A stretch of DNA of 64,000 nucleotides from Xylocopa sonorina. Lineage: Eukaryota; Arthropoda; Insecta; Hymenoptera; Apidae. Below are positions 27,101 through 43,023 of the stretch, in pieces. Below the pieces are notes generated by a model. It was not told the origin of the DNA. It searched no databases and saw only the letters and a list, made by a program, of their open reading frames with translations. Position numbers and translations under genes: made by a program. Location: NCBI RefSeq assembly GCF_050948175.1, contig NW_027490111.1:1907449-1971448 (forward strand), written 5' to 3'. Every line of letters begins with the position of its first letter. Positions within the stretch are counted from its first letter, which is position 1.

Positions 27101-30100
27101 TCATGTATACCTCGTATTCACTTCAAAAGTGTTAAAGTGCACCACTTCCATGCTAAGAAGTTGCGTTTGCAGATGTCTACGTATCGAAGCAATAGATTTC
27201 TAATGCTTCTGAAAACGCGATATCGCATCTCATTTCTATGTTTCATGATAAGAGATAATATTCATTGCGGAGTGATATGTATACCTCGCATTCACTTCAA
27301 AAGAATGTAAATGCGAAACTCCATTGCTAGGAAATAGCGTTTGCAGATGTCTACATATCGTAGCAATAGAGTTCTAATCCTTCTTAGAACGCGATATCGC
27401 ACCTTATTACTATGTCTCATGATAAGATATAATATTCATTGCGAAGTGTCTTGTATACCTCGCATACACTTCAAATGAATGTAACTGAGACACTTCCTTG
27501 CTAGGATATAGCGATGGCAGATGTCTACGTTTGGAAGCAATAGCGTTCTAATGCTTCTAAAAACGCGATATCGCAACTCATTTCTATGTTTCATGATAAG
27601 ATATAATATTCATTTCGAAGTGTCATGTATACCTCGCATACACTTCAAATGAATGTAAGTGCGACGCTTCCTTGCTAGGAAATAGCGTTGACAGATGTCT
27701 ACTTATCGAAGCAGTAGAGTTTTAATTCTTCTTAAAACGAGATATCGCAACTCATTTCTATGTTTCGTGATAAGATATAATATTCATTGCGAAGTGTCAT
27801 GTATACCTCGTAATCACTTCAAAAGAATGTAAATGGGACACTTCCATGCCAGGAAATAGCGTTTGCAGATGTCTACGTATCGTAGCAATGGAGTTCTAAT
27901 GCTTCTTAAATCGCGATATTGCGTCTCTCTTCTATGTTTCGTGATAAGATATGATATTCATTGTGGAGTGTTATGTATCCCTCGTATTCACTTCAAAAGA
28001 ATGAAAATGCGACACTTCCGTGCTAGGAAATAGCTTTTGCAGATGTCTACGTATCGATGCGATAGAGTTCTAATGCTTCTTAAATCCCGATATCGCCTCT
28101 CATTCTTATGTTTCATGATGAGATATAATATTCATTGCGAAGTGTCATGTATACCTCGGATACTCTTCAAATGAATGTAAATGCGACACTTCCTTGCTAG
28201 GAAATAGCGTTTGCAGATGTCTAAGTATCGAAGCAATAGAGTTCTCATGCTTCTTCAAACGCGATATCGTATCTCATTCATACGTTTCATGATAAGATAT
28301 AATATACATTGTGCAGTATTATGTTTTCCTCGTATTCACTTCAATTGAATGTAAATGCGACACTTCCTAGCTAGGAAGTGGTGTTTGCAGATATCTATGT
28401 AACGAAGCAATAGATTTCTAATCCTTCACAAAACGCTGTATCGCAACACATTTCTATGTTTCATGATATGGTATAATATTCATTGCGGAGTGTCATGTAT
28501 ACCTCGCATACACTTCAAGTGATTGTAAATGCGACAGATCCTAGCTAGGAAATAGCGTTTGCAGATGTCTACGTATCGTAGCAATAGGGTTCTATTGCTT
28601 CTTAAATCGCAATATCGCATCACATTTCTATGTTTCACGATAAAATATAATATTTATTGTGGTGTGTTATGTATACCTCATATTCACTTCAAAAGAATGT
28701 AAGTGCGACACTTCCTTCCTAGGAAATAGCGTTTCCAGATGTCTACATATCGAAGGAATAGAATTCCAATGCATCTTAAATCGCGATATCGCATATCACT
28801 TCTACGTTTCATGATAAGATATAATAATCATTGTGCAGTGTTATGTATATCTCGTCTACACTTCAAGTGATTGTAAATGTGACACTTCCTTGCTTGGAAA
28901 TTGCGTTTGCAGTTGTCTACGTATAGAAGCAATAGAGTTCTAATGCTTCTTAAATCGAGATATCGCATCTCATTTCTATGTTTTATGACAAGATATAATA
29001 TTCATTGCGAAGTGTCATGCATACTTCGTATTCACATCAAGAGAATGTAAATGCGACACTTCCTTGCTTGGAAATAGAGTTTGCAGATGTCTACGTATCG
29101 AACCAATAGTGTTCTAATCCTGCTTAAATCGCGATATCGCATCTCATTTCTATGTTTCATGATAAGATATAATATTCATTACGAAGTGTCATGTATACCT
29201 CGTACTGCTTTGAAGGGAATGTAAATGCGACACTTCCTTGCTAGGAAGTTACGTTTACAGATGTCTACGTATCGAGGCAATGGAGTTCTAATGCTTCTTA
29301 TATCGCCATAGCGCATCTCATTTCTATGTTTCAGGATAAGATATAATATAAGTTGTGGAGTGTTATGTATACCTCGCATTCGCTTCAAAAGAATGTAAAT
29401 GCGACACTTCCTTGCTAGGAAATAGCGTTGGCACATGTCTCCGCATCGAAGCAATAAATTTCTAATGCTTCTTAAATCGCCATATCGCATTTCATTTCTA
29501 TGTTTCATAATAAGATATAATATTCATTGTGGAGTGTTATGTATACCTCGTATTCACTTCAAAAGAATGTAAATGCAACACTTCCTTGCTAGGAAATAGC
29601 GTCCGCAGATGTCTACGTAACGTACCAATAGAGATCTAATGCTTCTTAAAACAAGATATCGTATCTCATTTCTATGATTCATGATAAGATATAATGTTCA
29701 TTGCGAAGTATCATGTATACCTCGCATTCACTTCAAGAGAATGTAAATGGCACACTTCCTTGCTGGGAAGTAGCGATTCTAGATCTCTACGTATCGAAGC
29801 AATAGGTTTCTGATGCTTCTAAAATCGCGATATCGCATCTCATTTCTATGTTTCGTGATAAGATATAATATTCATTTCTAAGTGTCATGTATACCTCGCA
29901 TACACTTCAAATGAATGTAAATGCGACACTTCCTTGCTAGGAAATAGCGTTGGTAGATGTCTACGTATCGAAGCAATGGAGATCTACTGCTTGTTGAATC
30001 GCCATATCGCCTCTCATTTCTATGTTTCATGATAAGATATAGTATTCGTTGGGGAGTGTTATGTATACCTCGTACTCGCTTCAAAAGAATGTAAATGCGA

Positions 30101-33100
30101 CACTTCCCTGTTAGGAAATAGCGATGGCAGAAGTCTACGTATCGAAGCAACAGATTTCTAATGCTTCTTAAAACGAGATATCGCATCTCATTTCTATGTC
30201 TCGTGATAAGATATAATATTCATTGTGCAGTGATATGTATATCTCGTCTGCACTTCAAAAGAATGTAAATGCGACACTTCCTTGCTACGAAATAGCGTCT
30301 GCAGATGTCTGCGTATCGTAGAAATAGAGTTCTAATTCTTCTTCAAACGCGATATCGCATCTCATTTGTATGTATCATGATAAGATACAATATACATTGC
30401 GAAGTGCCATGTATACCTCGTATTCACTTCAAAACAATGTAAATGCGACACTTCCTTGCTAGGAAATAGCATTTGCAGATGTCTACGTATCGTAGCATTA
30501 GTTTTCTAATGCTTCTCAAAACGCGATATCGCATCTCATTTCTATGTTTCATGATAATATATAATAATCATTGCGAAGTGTCATGTATACCTCGCATACA
30601 CTTCAAAAGAATGTAAATGCGACACTTCCTTGCTCGGAAATAGCGTTTCCAGATGTCTACGTATCGAAGCAATAGATTTCTAGTGCTTCTAAAATCGCGA
30701 TATCGCATCTCATTTCTATGTTTCATGATAAGATATAATATTCATTGTGCAGTGTTATGTAAACCTCGTATTCGCTTCAAAAGAATGTAAATGCGACACT
30801 TCCTTGCTAGGAAATAGCGTTTGCAGATGTCTACGTAACGTAGCATTAGGGTTCTAATGCTTCTTAGATCGCGATATCGCATCCCATTTCTATGTTTCAT
30901 GATAAGATATAATATTCATTGTGCAGTGATATGTATATCTCGTCTACGCTTCAAAAGAATGTAAATGCGACACTTCCTTGCTAGGAAATAGCGTCTGCAG
31001 ATGCCTACGTATCGTAGAAATAGAGTTCTAATTCTCCTTAAAACGCGATATCGCATCTCATTTGTACGTTTCAAGATAAGATATAATATTCATTGTGGAG
31101 TGTTATGTATACCTCGCATTCACATCAAATGAATGTAAATGCGACTCTTCGTTTCTAGGTAATCGCGTTTCCAGAGGTCTGCGTATAGAAACAATAGAGT
31201 TCTAATGCTTCTTAAAACGAGATATCGCATCTCATTGCTATGTTTCATGATAAGATAAAATATTCATTGTGCAGTGTTATGTATACCTCGTATTCACATC
31301 AAAGAATGTAAATGCGGCAGTTCTTCCTGGGGAATAGCGATGGCAGATGTCTACGTGTCGAAGCAATAGAGTTCTAATGCTTCTTAAAACGAGATATCGC
31401 ACCTAATTTCTATGTTTTATGATAAGATATAATATTCATTGCGAAGTGCCGTTCATTCCTCGAATTGACATAAAAAGAACGTAAATACGACACTTCCTCG
31501 CTAGGAAGTAGCGTTTGCAGATGTCTACGTATCGAGGCAATAGTGTTCTAATGCTTCTTAAAGCGCCATATCGCACCACATTTCTATGTTTCATGATAAG
31601 ATATAATATTCATTGCCAAGTGTCATGCATACCTCGTATTCCTTTTGAAAAAAATGTAAGCGCGACACTTCCATGCTAGGAAGTAGCGTTTGCAGATGTC
31701 TGCGTATCGAGCAATAGGATTCTAATACTTCTTAGATCGCGATATCGCATATTATTTCTATGTTACATGATAAGATATAATAATCATTGCGAAGGGCTAT
31801 GGTGCACACTTCAAAGGAATGTAAATGCGTCACTTCCTTGCCAGGAAATAGCGATTCCCGATATCTACGCATCGAAGCAATAGTATTCTAATGCTTCTGA
31901 AATCGCAATATCGCATCTCATTTCTATGTTTCATGATAAGATATAATAATCATTGTGCAGTGTTATGTATACCTCGTATTCACTTCAAAAGAATGTAAAT
32001 GCGACACTTCCTTGCTAGGAAATAGCGTCTGCAGATGTCTATGTATCGTAGCAATAGAGTTCTAATGCTTCATAAAACGCGAGTCGATCCTCATTTCTAT
32101 GTTTCACGATAAAATATAATATTCATTGTGGAGTGTTATGTATACCTCGTCTACACTTCCTAAGAATGTAAATGCGACACTTCCTTGCTAGGAAATAGCG
32201 TTTGCAGATGTCTACGAATCATAGCAATAGAGTTGTAATGCTTCTTAAAACGCCATATCGCACCTCAATTCTACGTTACGTGATAAGATATAATATACAT
32301 TGTGTAGTGCTATGTATATCTCGTCTACACTTCAAATGAATGTAAATGCGACACTTCCTTGCTAGGAAATAGCGTTTGCAGATGTCTACGTATCGTAGCA
32401 AGAGAGTTCTAATACTTCTTAAAACGCGATATCGCATCTCATTTCTATGTTTCGTGATAAGATGTAATATTCATTGTGGAGTGTCACGTATACCTCGCAT
32501 ACACTTCAAATGAATGTAAATGCGACACTTCCTTGCTAGGGAGTAGCGTTTGCAGATGTATACGTATCGAAGCAATAGGGTTCCAATGCTTCTCAAAACG
32601 AGATATCGCATCTCATTTCTATGTCCCATGATAAGATATATTATTCATTGCTCAGTGTTTTGCATACCTCGCATACACTTCAAAAGAATGTAAATGCGGC
32701 ACTTCCTTGATAGGAAATAGCGCTTCCAGTTGTCTACGTATCGTAGCATTAGACTTCTAATGCTTCTCAAAACGCCATATCGCATCTGAAATCTATGTTT
32801 CATGATAAGATATAATATTTATTGCCAAGTGTCATGTATACCTCGCATACACTTCAAATAAATGTAAATGTGACACTTCCTCGCTAGGGAATAGCGTTTG
32901 CAGATGTCTACGTATGGAATGAATAGATTTCCAATGCTTCTTAAGAGGGGCAATCGCATCTCATTTCTATGTTTCATGATAAGATATAATATTCATTGCG
33001 ATGTGTCATGTATACCTCGTATTCACTTCAGAAGGATGTAAATGCGACACTTCCTTGCTAGGAAATAGCGTTTGCAGATGTCTACGTATCGAAACAATAT

Positions 33101-36100
33101 AATTCTAATGCTTCTTAATACGAGATATCGCATCTCATTTCTATGTTTCATGATAAGATATTATATTCATTGCGAAGTGTCATGTATACCGCGTATTCAC
33201 TCCAATTGAATTTAAATGCGACAATACCTTACTAGAAAATAGCGTCTGCAGATGTCTACGTATAGTAGCAATAGAGTTCTAATGCTTCTTAAAACGCGAT
33301 ATCGTATCTCATTTCTATGTTTTATGATTAGATGTAATATACATTGCGAACTGTTATGTATGCCTCGTCTACGCTACAAATCAGTGTAAATGCGGCACCT
33401 CGTTGCTAGGAAATAGCGTTTGCAAATGTCTACGTATTGTAGCAATTGATTTCCACTGCTTCTCAAAACGCGATAGCGCATCCCATTTCTATGTTTCATG
33501 ATAAGATATAATATTAATTGCAAGCGTCATGTATACCTCGTATTCATTTCAAATGAATGTAAATGCGACACTTCCTTCCTAGGAAGCAGCGTTTCCAGAT
33601 ATCTACGTAACGCAGCAATAGATTTCTAATGCTTCTTGACACGCGATATCGCATCTCATTTCTATGTTGCATGATAAGATATAATATTCATTGCGCAGTG
33701 ATATGTATTCCTCGCATACACTACAACTGAATGTAAATGCGACACTTCGTTGCAAGGAAATAGCGTTTGCAGATGTCTACGTATCGAAGCAATAGGGTTC
33801 CAATGCTTCTTAAAACGCGAAATCGCATCTCATTTCTATGTTTTGTGATAAGATATAATATTCATTGCGAAGTGTTATGTACTCCACGTCTACATTTCAA
33901 CTGAATATAAATGCGACACTTCCTTTCTTGGAATTCGCGTTTCCAGATGTCGACGTATCGAAGCAATATAGCTCTAATGCTTCTTAAATCGCGATATCGC
34001 ATATGATTCCTATGTTCCGTGATAAGATATAATATTCATTGCGCAGTGATATGTATTCCCCGCATACACTATAAATGAGTGTAAACGCGACACTTCGTTG
34101 CTATGAAATAGCGTTTGCAGTTGTCCACGTATCGAAGCAATAGAATTCTAATGCTTCTCAAAACGCGATATCGCATCTCATTTCTATGTTTCGTGATAAG
34201 ATATAATACTCATTGCGAAGTGTTACGCATACCTCGTATACACTTCAAATGAATGAAAGTGCGAGACTTCCTTGCTAGGAAGTAGCGTTTGCTGTTGTCT
34301 ACGTATCGAACCAACAGAATTCTGATGCTTCTTAAAACGGGATATCGCACCTCATTTCTATGTTTCATGATGAGATATAATATTCATTACGAAGTGTTAT
34401 GTATTCCTCGTCTACACTTCAAAAGAATGTAAATGCGACACTTCCCTGCTAGGAAATAGCGTTTCCAGGTGTCTACGTGTATAAATAATAGAGTTCCAAT
34501 GCTTCTTAAAACGAGACTTCGCATCTCATTTCTATGTTTCATGATGAGATATAATATTCATTGCGAAGTGTCACGTATACCTCGTACTCACGTCAAAGGA
34601 ATGTAAATGCGAAACTTCCTTGCTAGGAACTAGCGTTTGCAGATGTCTACGTATCGAAGGAATAGAGTTCTAATGCTTCTTAAAACGCGAAATCGCATCT
34701 CATTTCTATGTTTTGTGATAAGATATAATATTCATTGCGAAGTGTTATGTACTCCATGTCTACATGTCAACTGAATGTAAATGCGACGCTTCCTTTCTTG
34801 GAAATCGCGTTCCCAGATGTCGACGTATCGAGGCAATAGGGTTCTAATGCTTCTTAAAACGAGATATCGCCTCTTATTTCTATGTCTCATGATAAGATAT
34901 ATTATTCATTGCGAAGTGTTAAGTATACCTGGCATACACTTCCAATGAATGTAAATGAGACACATCCCTGCTAGGAAATAGCGTTTCCAGATGTCTACGT
35001 GTTGATGCAATGGATTTCTAATGCTCCTTAAAACGCGATATCGCATCTCATTTCTGTGTCTCGTGATAAGATATAACATTCATTGTGGAGTGTTATGTAT
35101 ACCTCGTATTCACTTCAGAAGAATGCAAAAGCAACACTTCCTTGCTATTAAATAGCGTTTGCAGTAGTCTACGTATCGTAGCAATGGGGTTCTAATGCTT
35201 TTTAAATCGCGATAGCGCATCTCATTTCTATACTTCATGATAAGATATAATATTCATTGCGATATGTTATGTATTCCTCGTATACACTTCAAATGAATGT
35301 TAATGCGACACATCCCTTTAGGAAATAGCGTTTCCAGATGTCTACGTATCGAAGCAATAGAGTTCTAATGCTTCTTAAACCGCAATATTGCATCTCATTT
35401 CTTTGTTTCATGACAAGATATAATATTCATTGTGGAGTGTTATGTATACCTCGCACGCGCTTCAAAGGAATGTAAATCCGACACTTCCTTTCTAGGAAGT
35501 AGCGTTTGCAGATGTCTACGTATCGAAGAAATAGTGTTCTAATGCTTCTTAAAACGCGATATCGCATCTCATTTCTATGCTTCATGATAAGATATAATAT
35601 TCATTGCGGAGTGTCATGTATACTTCGTACGCACTTCAAAGGAGTGTAAGCGCGACACTTCCTTTCTAGGAAATAGCGTTTCCAGATGTCTACGTATCGA
35701 AGCAATAGTATTCTAATGTATCTTAAAACGCGATATCGCATCTCATTTCTATGTTTCATGATAAGATATAATATTCATTGTGCTGTGTTATGTATATCTC
35801 GTCTACACTTCAAATGAATGTAAATGAGACACTTCCTTTCTAGGAAATTACGTTTCCAGACTTCTACGTATCTAAGCAATAGAGTTCTAACGCTTCTTAA
35901 AACGCGATATCTCATCACATTTCTCTGTTTCATGATAGGATATAATATTCATCGTGCAGTGTTATGTATACCTTGTATTCACATCAAAAGAATGTAAATA
36001 CGACAGTTCCTTCGTAGGGAATAGCGATGGCAGATGTCTACGTGTCAAAGCAATAGAGTTCTAATGCCTCTTAAAACGGGATATCGCTCCTCATTTCTAG

Positions 36101-39100
36101 GTTTCGTGATAAGATACAATTTTCATTGTGCAGTGTTATGTATACCTCGTATTCACTACAAAAGAATGTAAATGCGGCATATCCTTGCTAGGAAATAGCG
36201 TTTGTAGATGTCTACTTATCGAAGCAATAGAGTGTTTAATGCTTCTTAAATAGCGATATCGCATCTCATTTCTATGTTTCATGATAAGATATAATATTCA
36301 TTGCTGAGTGTCATGTGTACTTCGTATTCACTTCAGAAGAATGTAAATGCGACACTTCCTTGCTAGGAAGTAGCGTTTGCAGATGTCTACGTATCGATGC
36401 AATAGAATTCTAATCCTTGTTAAATCGCGATATCGCATCTCATTTCAATGTTTCAAGATAAGATATAATATTCATTGCGAAGTGTCTTGTATACCTCGCG
36501 TACACTTCAACTGAATGTAAATGCGACACTTCCTTGCTAGGAAATAGCATTGGCAGATGTCTACGTATCGAAGCAATAGATTTCTAATGCTGCTTATATC
36601 GCGATATCGCATCTCATTTCTATGTTTCATGATAAGAAATAATATTCATTGTGTAGTGTTATCTATACCTCGTATTCCTTTCAATAGAATGTAATTGCTA
36701 CACTTCCATGCTAGGAAGTAGCGTTTGCAGATGTCTACGTATCGAAGGAATAGATTTCTAATGCGCCTTAAATCGTCATATCAAATCTCATTTCTATGTT
36801 TCATGATAAGATACAATATTCATTGCGAAGTGCCATGTATACCTCGCATACACTTCAAATGAATGTAAATGCGACACTTCCTTGCTTGGAAATAGTGTTT
36901 GCAGATGTCTACGTATCGTAGCATTAAATTTCTAATGCTTCTCAAAACGCGATATCGCATCTCATTTCTATGTTTCATGATATGATATAATATTCATTGC
37001 GAAGTGTCTTGTATACCTCGCATACACTTCAACTGAATGTAAATGCGACACTTCCTTGCTAGGAAATAGCGTTGGCAGATGTCTACGTATCGAAGCAATA
37101 GTGTACTAATGCTTCTTAAATCGCCGTATCGCATCTCATTTCTATGTTTCATGATAAGATATAATATTCACTGTGGATTGTTATGTATACCTCGTATTCC
37201 CCTCAACAGAATGTAAATGCGACACTTCACTGGGAAGTAGCGTTTGCAGATGCCTACGTATCGAAGCAATAGAGATCCAATGCTTCTTAAATCGCGATAT
37301 CTCATCTCATTTCTATGTTTCATGATAATATATAATATTCATTGCGATGTGGCATGTATACCTCGTATTCTCTGCAAAAGAATGTAAATGCGACACATCC
37401 TTGATAGGAAATAGCGTTTCCAGATGTCTCCGTATCGTAGCAATAGAGATCTAATGCTTCTCAAAACGCGATACCGCATCTCATTTCTATGTTTCATGAT
37501 AAGATATGATATTCATTGCAATGTGTCATGCATACCTTGTACTCACTTCAAAAGAATGTAAATGCGACACTTCCTTGCTAGGAAATAGCGTTTCCAGATG
37601 TCTAGGTATCGAAACAATAGTGTTCTAATGCTTCATAAAAGAAGATGTCGCATCTCATTTCTATGTTTCATGATATGATATAGTATTCATTGCGAAGTGT
37701 CATGTATTTCTCGCATACACTTCAAATGAATGTAAATGCGACACTTCCTTGGTAGGAAATAGCGTTGGCAGATGTCTACGTATCGAAGCAATTGAGTTCT
37801 AATGCTTCTTAAAACGAGATTTCGCATCTCATTTTTATGTTTCATGATAAGATATAGTATTCATTGGGAAGTGTCATGTATTTCTCGCATACACTTCAAA
37901 TGAATGTAAATGCGACACTTCCTTGGTAGGAAATAGCTTTGGCAGATGTCTACGTATCGAAGCAATTGCTTTCTAATGCTTCTTAAAACGAGATTTCGCA
38001 TCTCATTTTTATGTTTCATGACAAGATGTAGTATTCATTGCGAAGTGTCATGAATATCTCGCATTCGCTTCAAAAGAATGTAAATGCGACACTTCCTTTC
38101 TAGGTAATTGCGTTTCCAGATTGTTAGGTATCGAAGCAATAGAGTTCTATTGCTTCATAAAAGAAGATGTCGCATCTCATTACTAAGTCTTTTGATAAGA
38201 TATAATATTCATAGCGAAGTGTTATATATTCCTCGTCTACACTTTAAATGAATGTAAATGCGACACTTGCTTTCTAGGAAATATCGTTTCCAGAAGTCTA
38301 CGTATCGAAGCAATAGAGTTTTAGTGCTTCTTAATTCGCGATATCGCAACTCTTTCTATGTTTCATGATAACATATAATATTCATTGCGAAGTGTTATGT
38401 ATACCTCGCATACACTTCAAATGAATGTAAATGCGACACTTCCCTGCTAGGAAATAGCGTTTGCAGATATCTACGTCTCGAAGCAATAGAATTCTAATGC
38501 TTCTTAAAACGGGATATCGCATCGCATTTCTATGTCTCATGATAATATATAATATTCATTACGAAGTGTTATGTATTCCTCGTCCAACTTTAAATGAATG
38601 TAAATGCGACACTTCCTTTCTAGGAAATAACATTTCCAAATATCCACGTATCGAAGCAATAGAGTTCTAATGCTTCCTAACTCGCGATATTGCATCTCAT
38701 TTCTATGTTTCATGACAAGATATAATATTCATTGCGATGTGTCATGTATACCTTGGATTCACTTCAAAAGAATGTAAATGCGACACTTCCTTGCTAGGGA
38801 ATAGCGTTTCCAAATGTCTAGGTATCGAAACAATAGAGTTCTAATGTTACTTAAAACGCGACATCGCATCTCATTTCTATGTCTCATGATAAGATATAAT
38901 ATTCATTGTGCAGTGTTATGTATACATCGTATTCGCTTCAAAACAATGTCAATCCGACACTTCCTTGCTAGGAAATGGCGTTTACAGATGTCTACCTATC
39001 GAAGAAATTGAGTTCTAATGCTTCTTAAATCGCGATATCGCATCTCATCTCTATGTTTCGTGATAAGATATAATATACATTGTGTGGTGTTATGTATACC

Positions 39101-42100
39101 TCGTATTCACTTCAAAAGAATGTAAATGCGACACTTCCTTGCAAGAAAATAGCGATTGCAGGTGTCCACGTATCGTAGCAATAGAGTTCTAATGCTTCTC
39201 AAAACGCGATATCGCATCTCATTTCTATGCTTCATGATAAGATACAATATTCATTGCGAAGTGTCATGTATACCTCGTATTCACTTCAAAACAATGTAAA
39301 TGCAACACTTCCTTGCTAGGAAATAGCGTTTGCAGATGTCTACGTATCGAAGCAATAGAATCCTAATGCTGCTTAAATCGCGATATCGCATCTCATTTCT
39401 ATGTTTCATTAAAAGATATAATATTCATTGCGGAGTGCTGTCATAACCTCGTATTCACTTCAAAAGAATGTAAATGCGACACTCCCTTGCTAGGAAATAG
39501 CGTTTGCAGATGTCTACGTATCGTAGCATTAGTGATCTATTGCTTCTCAATACGCGATATCGCATCTCATTTCTATGTTTCATGATAATATATAATATTC
39601 ATTGCGAAGTGTCTTGTATACCTCGCATACACTTCAAAATGAATGTAAATGCGACACTTCCTTGCTAGGAAATAGCGTTGGCAGATGTCTACGTATCGAA
39701 GCAATAGAGACCTACTGCTTCTTAAATCGCAATATCGCATTGCATTTCTATGTTTCATGATAAGATATAATATTCATTACGAAGTGTCATGTATACCTCG
39801 TATTACATTCAAGAGAATGTAAATGCGACACTTCCTTGCTGGGAAGTTACGTTCGCAGATGTCTACGTATCGAAGCAATAGATTTCTAATGCTTCTTAAA
39901 TAGCCATATCGCATCTCATTTCTATGTTTCATGATAAGATATAATATTCGATGTGGAGTGTTATGTATACCTCGTATTCACTTCAAATGAATGTAAATGC
40001 TACACTTCCTTGCTAGGAAGTAGCGTTTGCAATTGTCTACGTAAGAAGCAATAGAGTTCTAGTGCTTATCAAAACGCGATATCGCATCCCATTTCTATGG
40101 CACTTGATAAGATATAATATTCATTGCGAAGTGTCATGTATACCTCGTATTCATTTCAAAAGAATGTAAATTCGTACTTCCTTGATGGGAAGTAGCGTTT
40201 GCAGAAGTCTACGTATCGTAGCAATAGAGTTCTAATGCATCTTAAAACGCGATATGGCATTTCATATCTATGTTTCATGATAAGATATAATATTCATTGC
40301 GAAGTGTCATGTATACCTTGTATTTCTTTCAAAAGAATGTAAATGCGACACATCCTTCCTAGGAAGTGGCGTTTGCAGATGTCTACGAATCGAAACTATA
40401 GAGTTCTAATGCTTCATAAAACGGGACACCGCATGTCATTTCTATGTTTCATGATAAGATATAATATTATTTGCGAAGTGTCATGGATACCTCGTATTCA
40501 CTTAAAACGAATGTAAATGCCGCACTTCCTTGCTAGGAAATAGCGTTTGCAGATGTCTCCGTATCGAAGGAATAGGGTTCTAACGCTTCTTAAAACGCAA
40601 TATAGCATCTCAATTCTATGCTTCATGTTAATATATAATATTCATTGCGAAGTGTCATGTTTACCTCGTATTCACATAAAAAGAATGTAAATGACCGACG
40701 CTTCTTTTCTAGGAAATAACCGTTTGCAGATGTCTCCGTATCGTAGCAATAGTGTTCTAATGCTTTTTAAAACGCGATATCGCCTCTCATTTCTATGTTT
40801 CATTATAAGATATAATATGCACTGCGTAGTGTTATGTATACCTAGTCTACACTTCAAAAGAATGTAAGTGGCACACTTCCTTCCTAGGAAATAGCGTTGG
40901 CAGATGTCTACGTATCGATGCAAAAGAGATCTACTGCTTCTTAAATCGCCATATAGCATCTCATTCCTATGTTTCATGATAAGATATAATATTCATTGCG
41001 AAGTGTCTTGTATACCTCGCATACACTTCAAATGAATGTAAATACGACACTTCCTTGCGAGGAAATAGCGTTGTCAGATGTCTACGTATCGAAGCAGTAG
41101 AGATCTACTGCTTCTTAAATAGCGATATCGCATCTCATTCCTATGTTTTATGATAGGATATAATATTCATTGCGAAGTGCCGTGTATTCCTCGAATTGAC
41201 ATCAAAAGAATGTAAATACGGCACTTCCTTCCTAGGAAGTAGCGTTTGCACATGTCTAAGTATCGAAGCAATAGCTTTCCAATGCTTCTTAAATCGCGAT
41301 ATCGCATCTCATTTCTATGTTTCATGATAAGATATAATATTCATTGTGCAGTGTTATGTATACCAAGTATTGGCTTCAAGAGTATGTAAATGCGACACTT
41401 TCTTGCTAGGAGATAGTATTGGCAGGTGTCTACGTATCGAAGCAGTAGAGTTCAAATGCTGCTTAAATCGCGATATCGCATCTCATTTCTATGTTTCATG
41501 ATGAGACATAATATTCATTGTGCAGTGTTATGTTTATATCGTCTACACTTCAAATGAACATAAATGCGGCAATTCCCTGCTAGGAAATAGCGTTTGCAGA
41601 TGTCTAGATATCGTAGCAATAGAGTTCTAATGCTTCTCAAAACGCGATATCGCATCTCATTTCTATGCTTCATGATAAGATATAATATTCATTGCTAAGT
41701 GTCATGTATACCCCGTATTCACCTCAAAAGAATGTAAATGCGACACTTCCTTGCTAGGAAATAATGTTTCCAGATGTCTACGTATCGAAACAATAGATTT
41801 CTAATGCTTAAATCGCGATATCGCATCTCATTTCTATGTTTCATTATAAGATATAATATTCATTGTGCAGTGTTATTTATACCTCGTATTCGCTTAAAAA
41901 GAATGATAATGCGACACTTCCTTGCTAGGAAATAGCGATTGCAGATGTCTACGTATCATAGCATTAGAGTTCTAATGCTTCTTAAATCGCGATATCGCAT
42001 CTAATTTCTATGTTTTATAATAAGATACAATATTCATTGTGCAGTGTTATGTATACCTCGTATTTACTTCAAAAGAGTGATAATGCGTCACTTCCCTGCT

Positions 42101-43023
42101 AGGAAATAGCGTTTGCAGATGTCTATGTATCGTAGCAATAGAGTTCTAATTCTTCTTAAAACGCGATATCGCATCTCATTTCTATGATTCATGATAAGAC
42201 ACAATATTCATTGTGAAATGTTATGTATACCTCGTATTCACTTCAAAAGAATGTAAATGCGACACTTCCTTTCTAGGAAATATCGTTTCCAGATGTCTGC
42301 GTATCGTAGCAATAGAATTCTAACGCTTCTTAAAGCGCGATATCGCATCTCATTTCTGTTTCGTGATAAGATATAATATTCAATGTGCAGTGTTATGTAT
42401 ACCTCGTATTCCTTTCAAAAGAATGTAAATGCGACACTTCCTTGCTAGGAAATAGCGTTTGCAGATGTCTACGTATCGAAGCAGTAGAGTTCTAATGCTT
42501 CTTAAAACGAGATATCGCATCGCATTTTTATGTTTCATGATAAGGTATAATATTCATTGCGGAGTGTCATATATACCTCGTATTCACTTCAAAAGAATGT
42601 AAATGCGACACTTCCTTGCTAGGAAATAGCGTTTGCAGATGTCTACGTATCGTAGCAATAGTGTTCTAATGCTTCTTAAAGCGCGATATCTCATCTCATT
42701 TCCATGTTTCATGATAAGATATAATATTCATTGCGAATTGTTATGTACTCCTCGTACTCACTTCAACTGAATGTAAATGCGACACTTCCTTGCTATAAAG
42801 TAGCGATTGCAGATGTCTACGTATCGAAGCAATAGATTTCTTATGCTTTTTAAATCGCCATATCGCATCTCATTTCTATATCTCATGATAAGATATAATA
42901 TTCATTGCGAGGTGTCATGTATACCTCGTATTCACTTCAAAAGAATGTAAATGCGACACTTCCATTCTAGGAAACAGTGTTTGCAGATGTCTACGTATCG
43001 TAGCAATAGAGTTCTAATGCTTC
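24112..43023 (+). repeat. 174-bp satellite array, block 2
   Basis: This is the same monomer, period and orientation as 1-22749, continuing after the solo LTR. Local higher-order patterns include a three-monomer repeat (about 520 bp) at 24.49 and 25.01 kb, a five-monomer repeat (870 bp) marked by AAAACGCGAAATCGC at 33812 and 34682, and two adjacent near-identical monomers at 37.69-38.04 kb. Several monomers carry variants shared with block 1. The block ends mid-monomer at AATGCTTC, where the family 2 LTR begins. No gene is supported in it. Confidence 0.97.
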
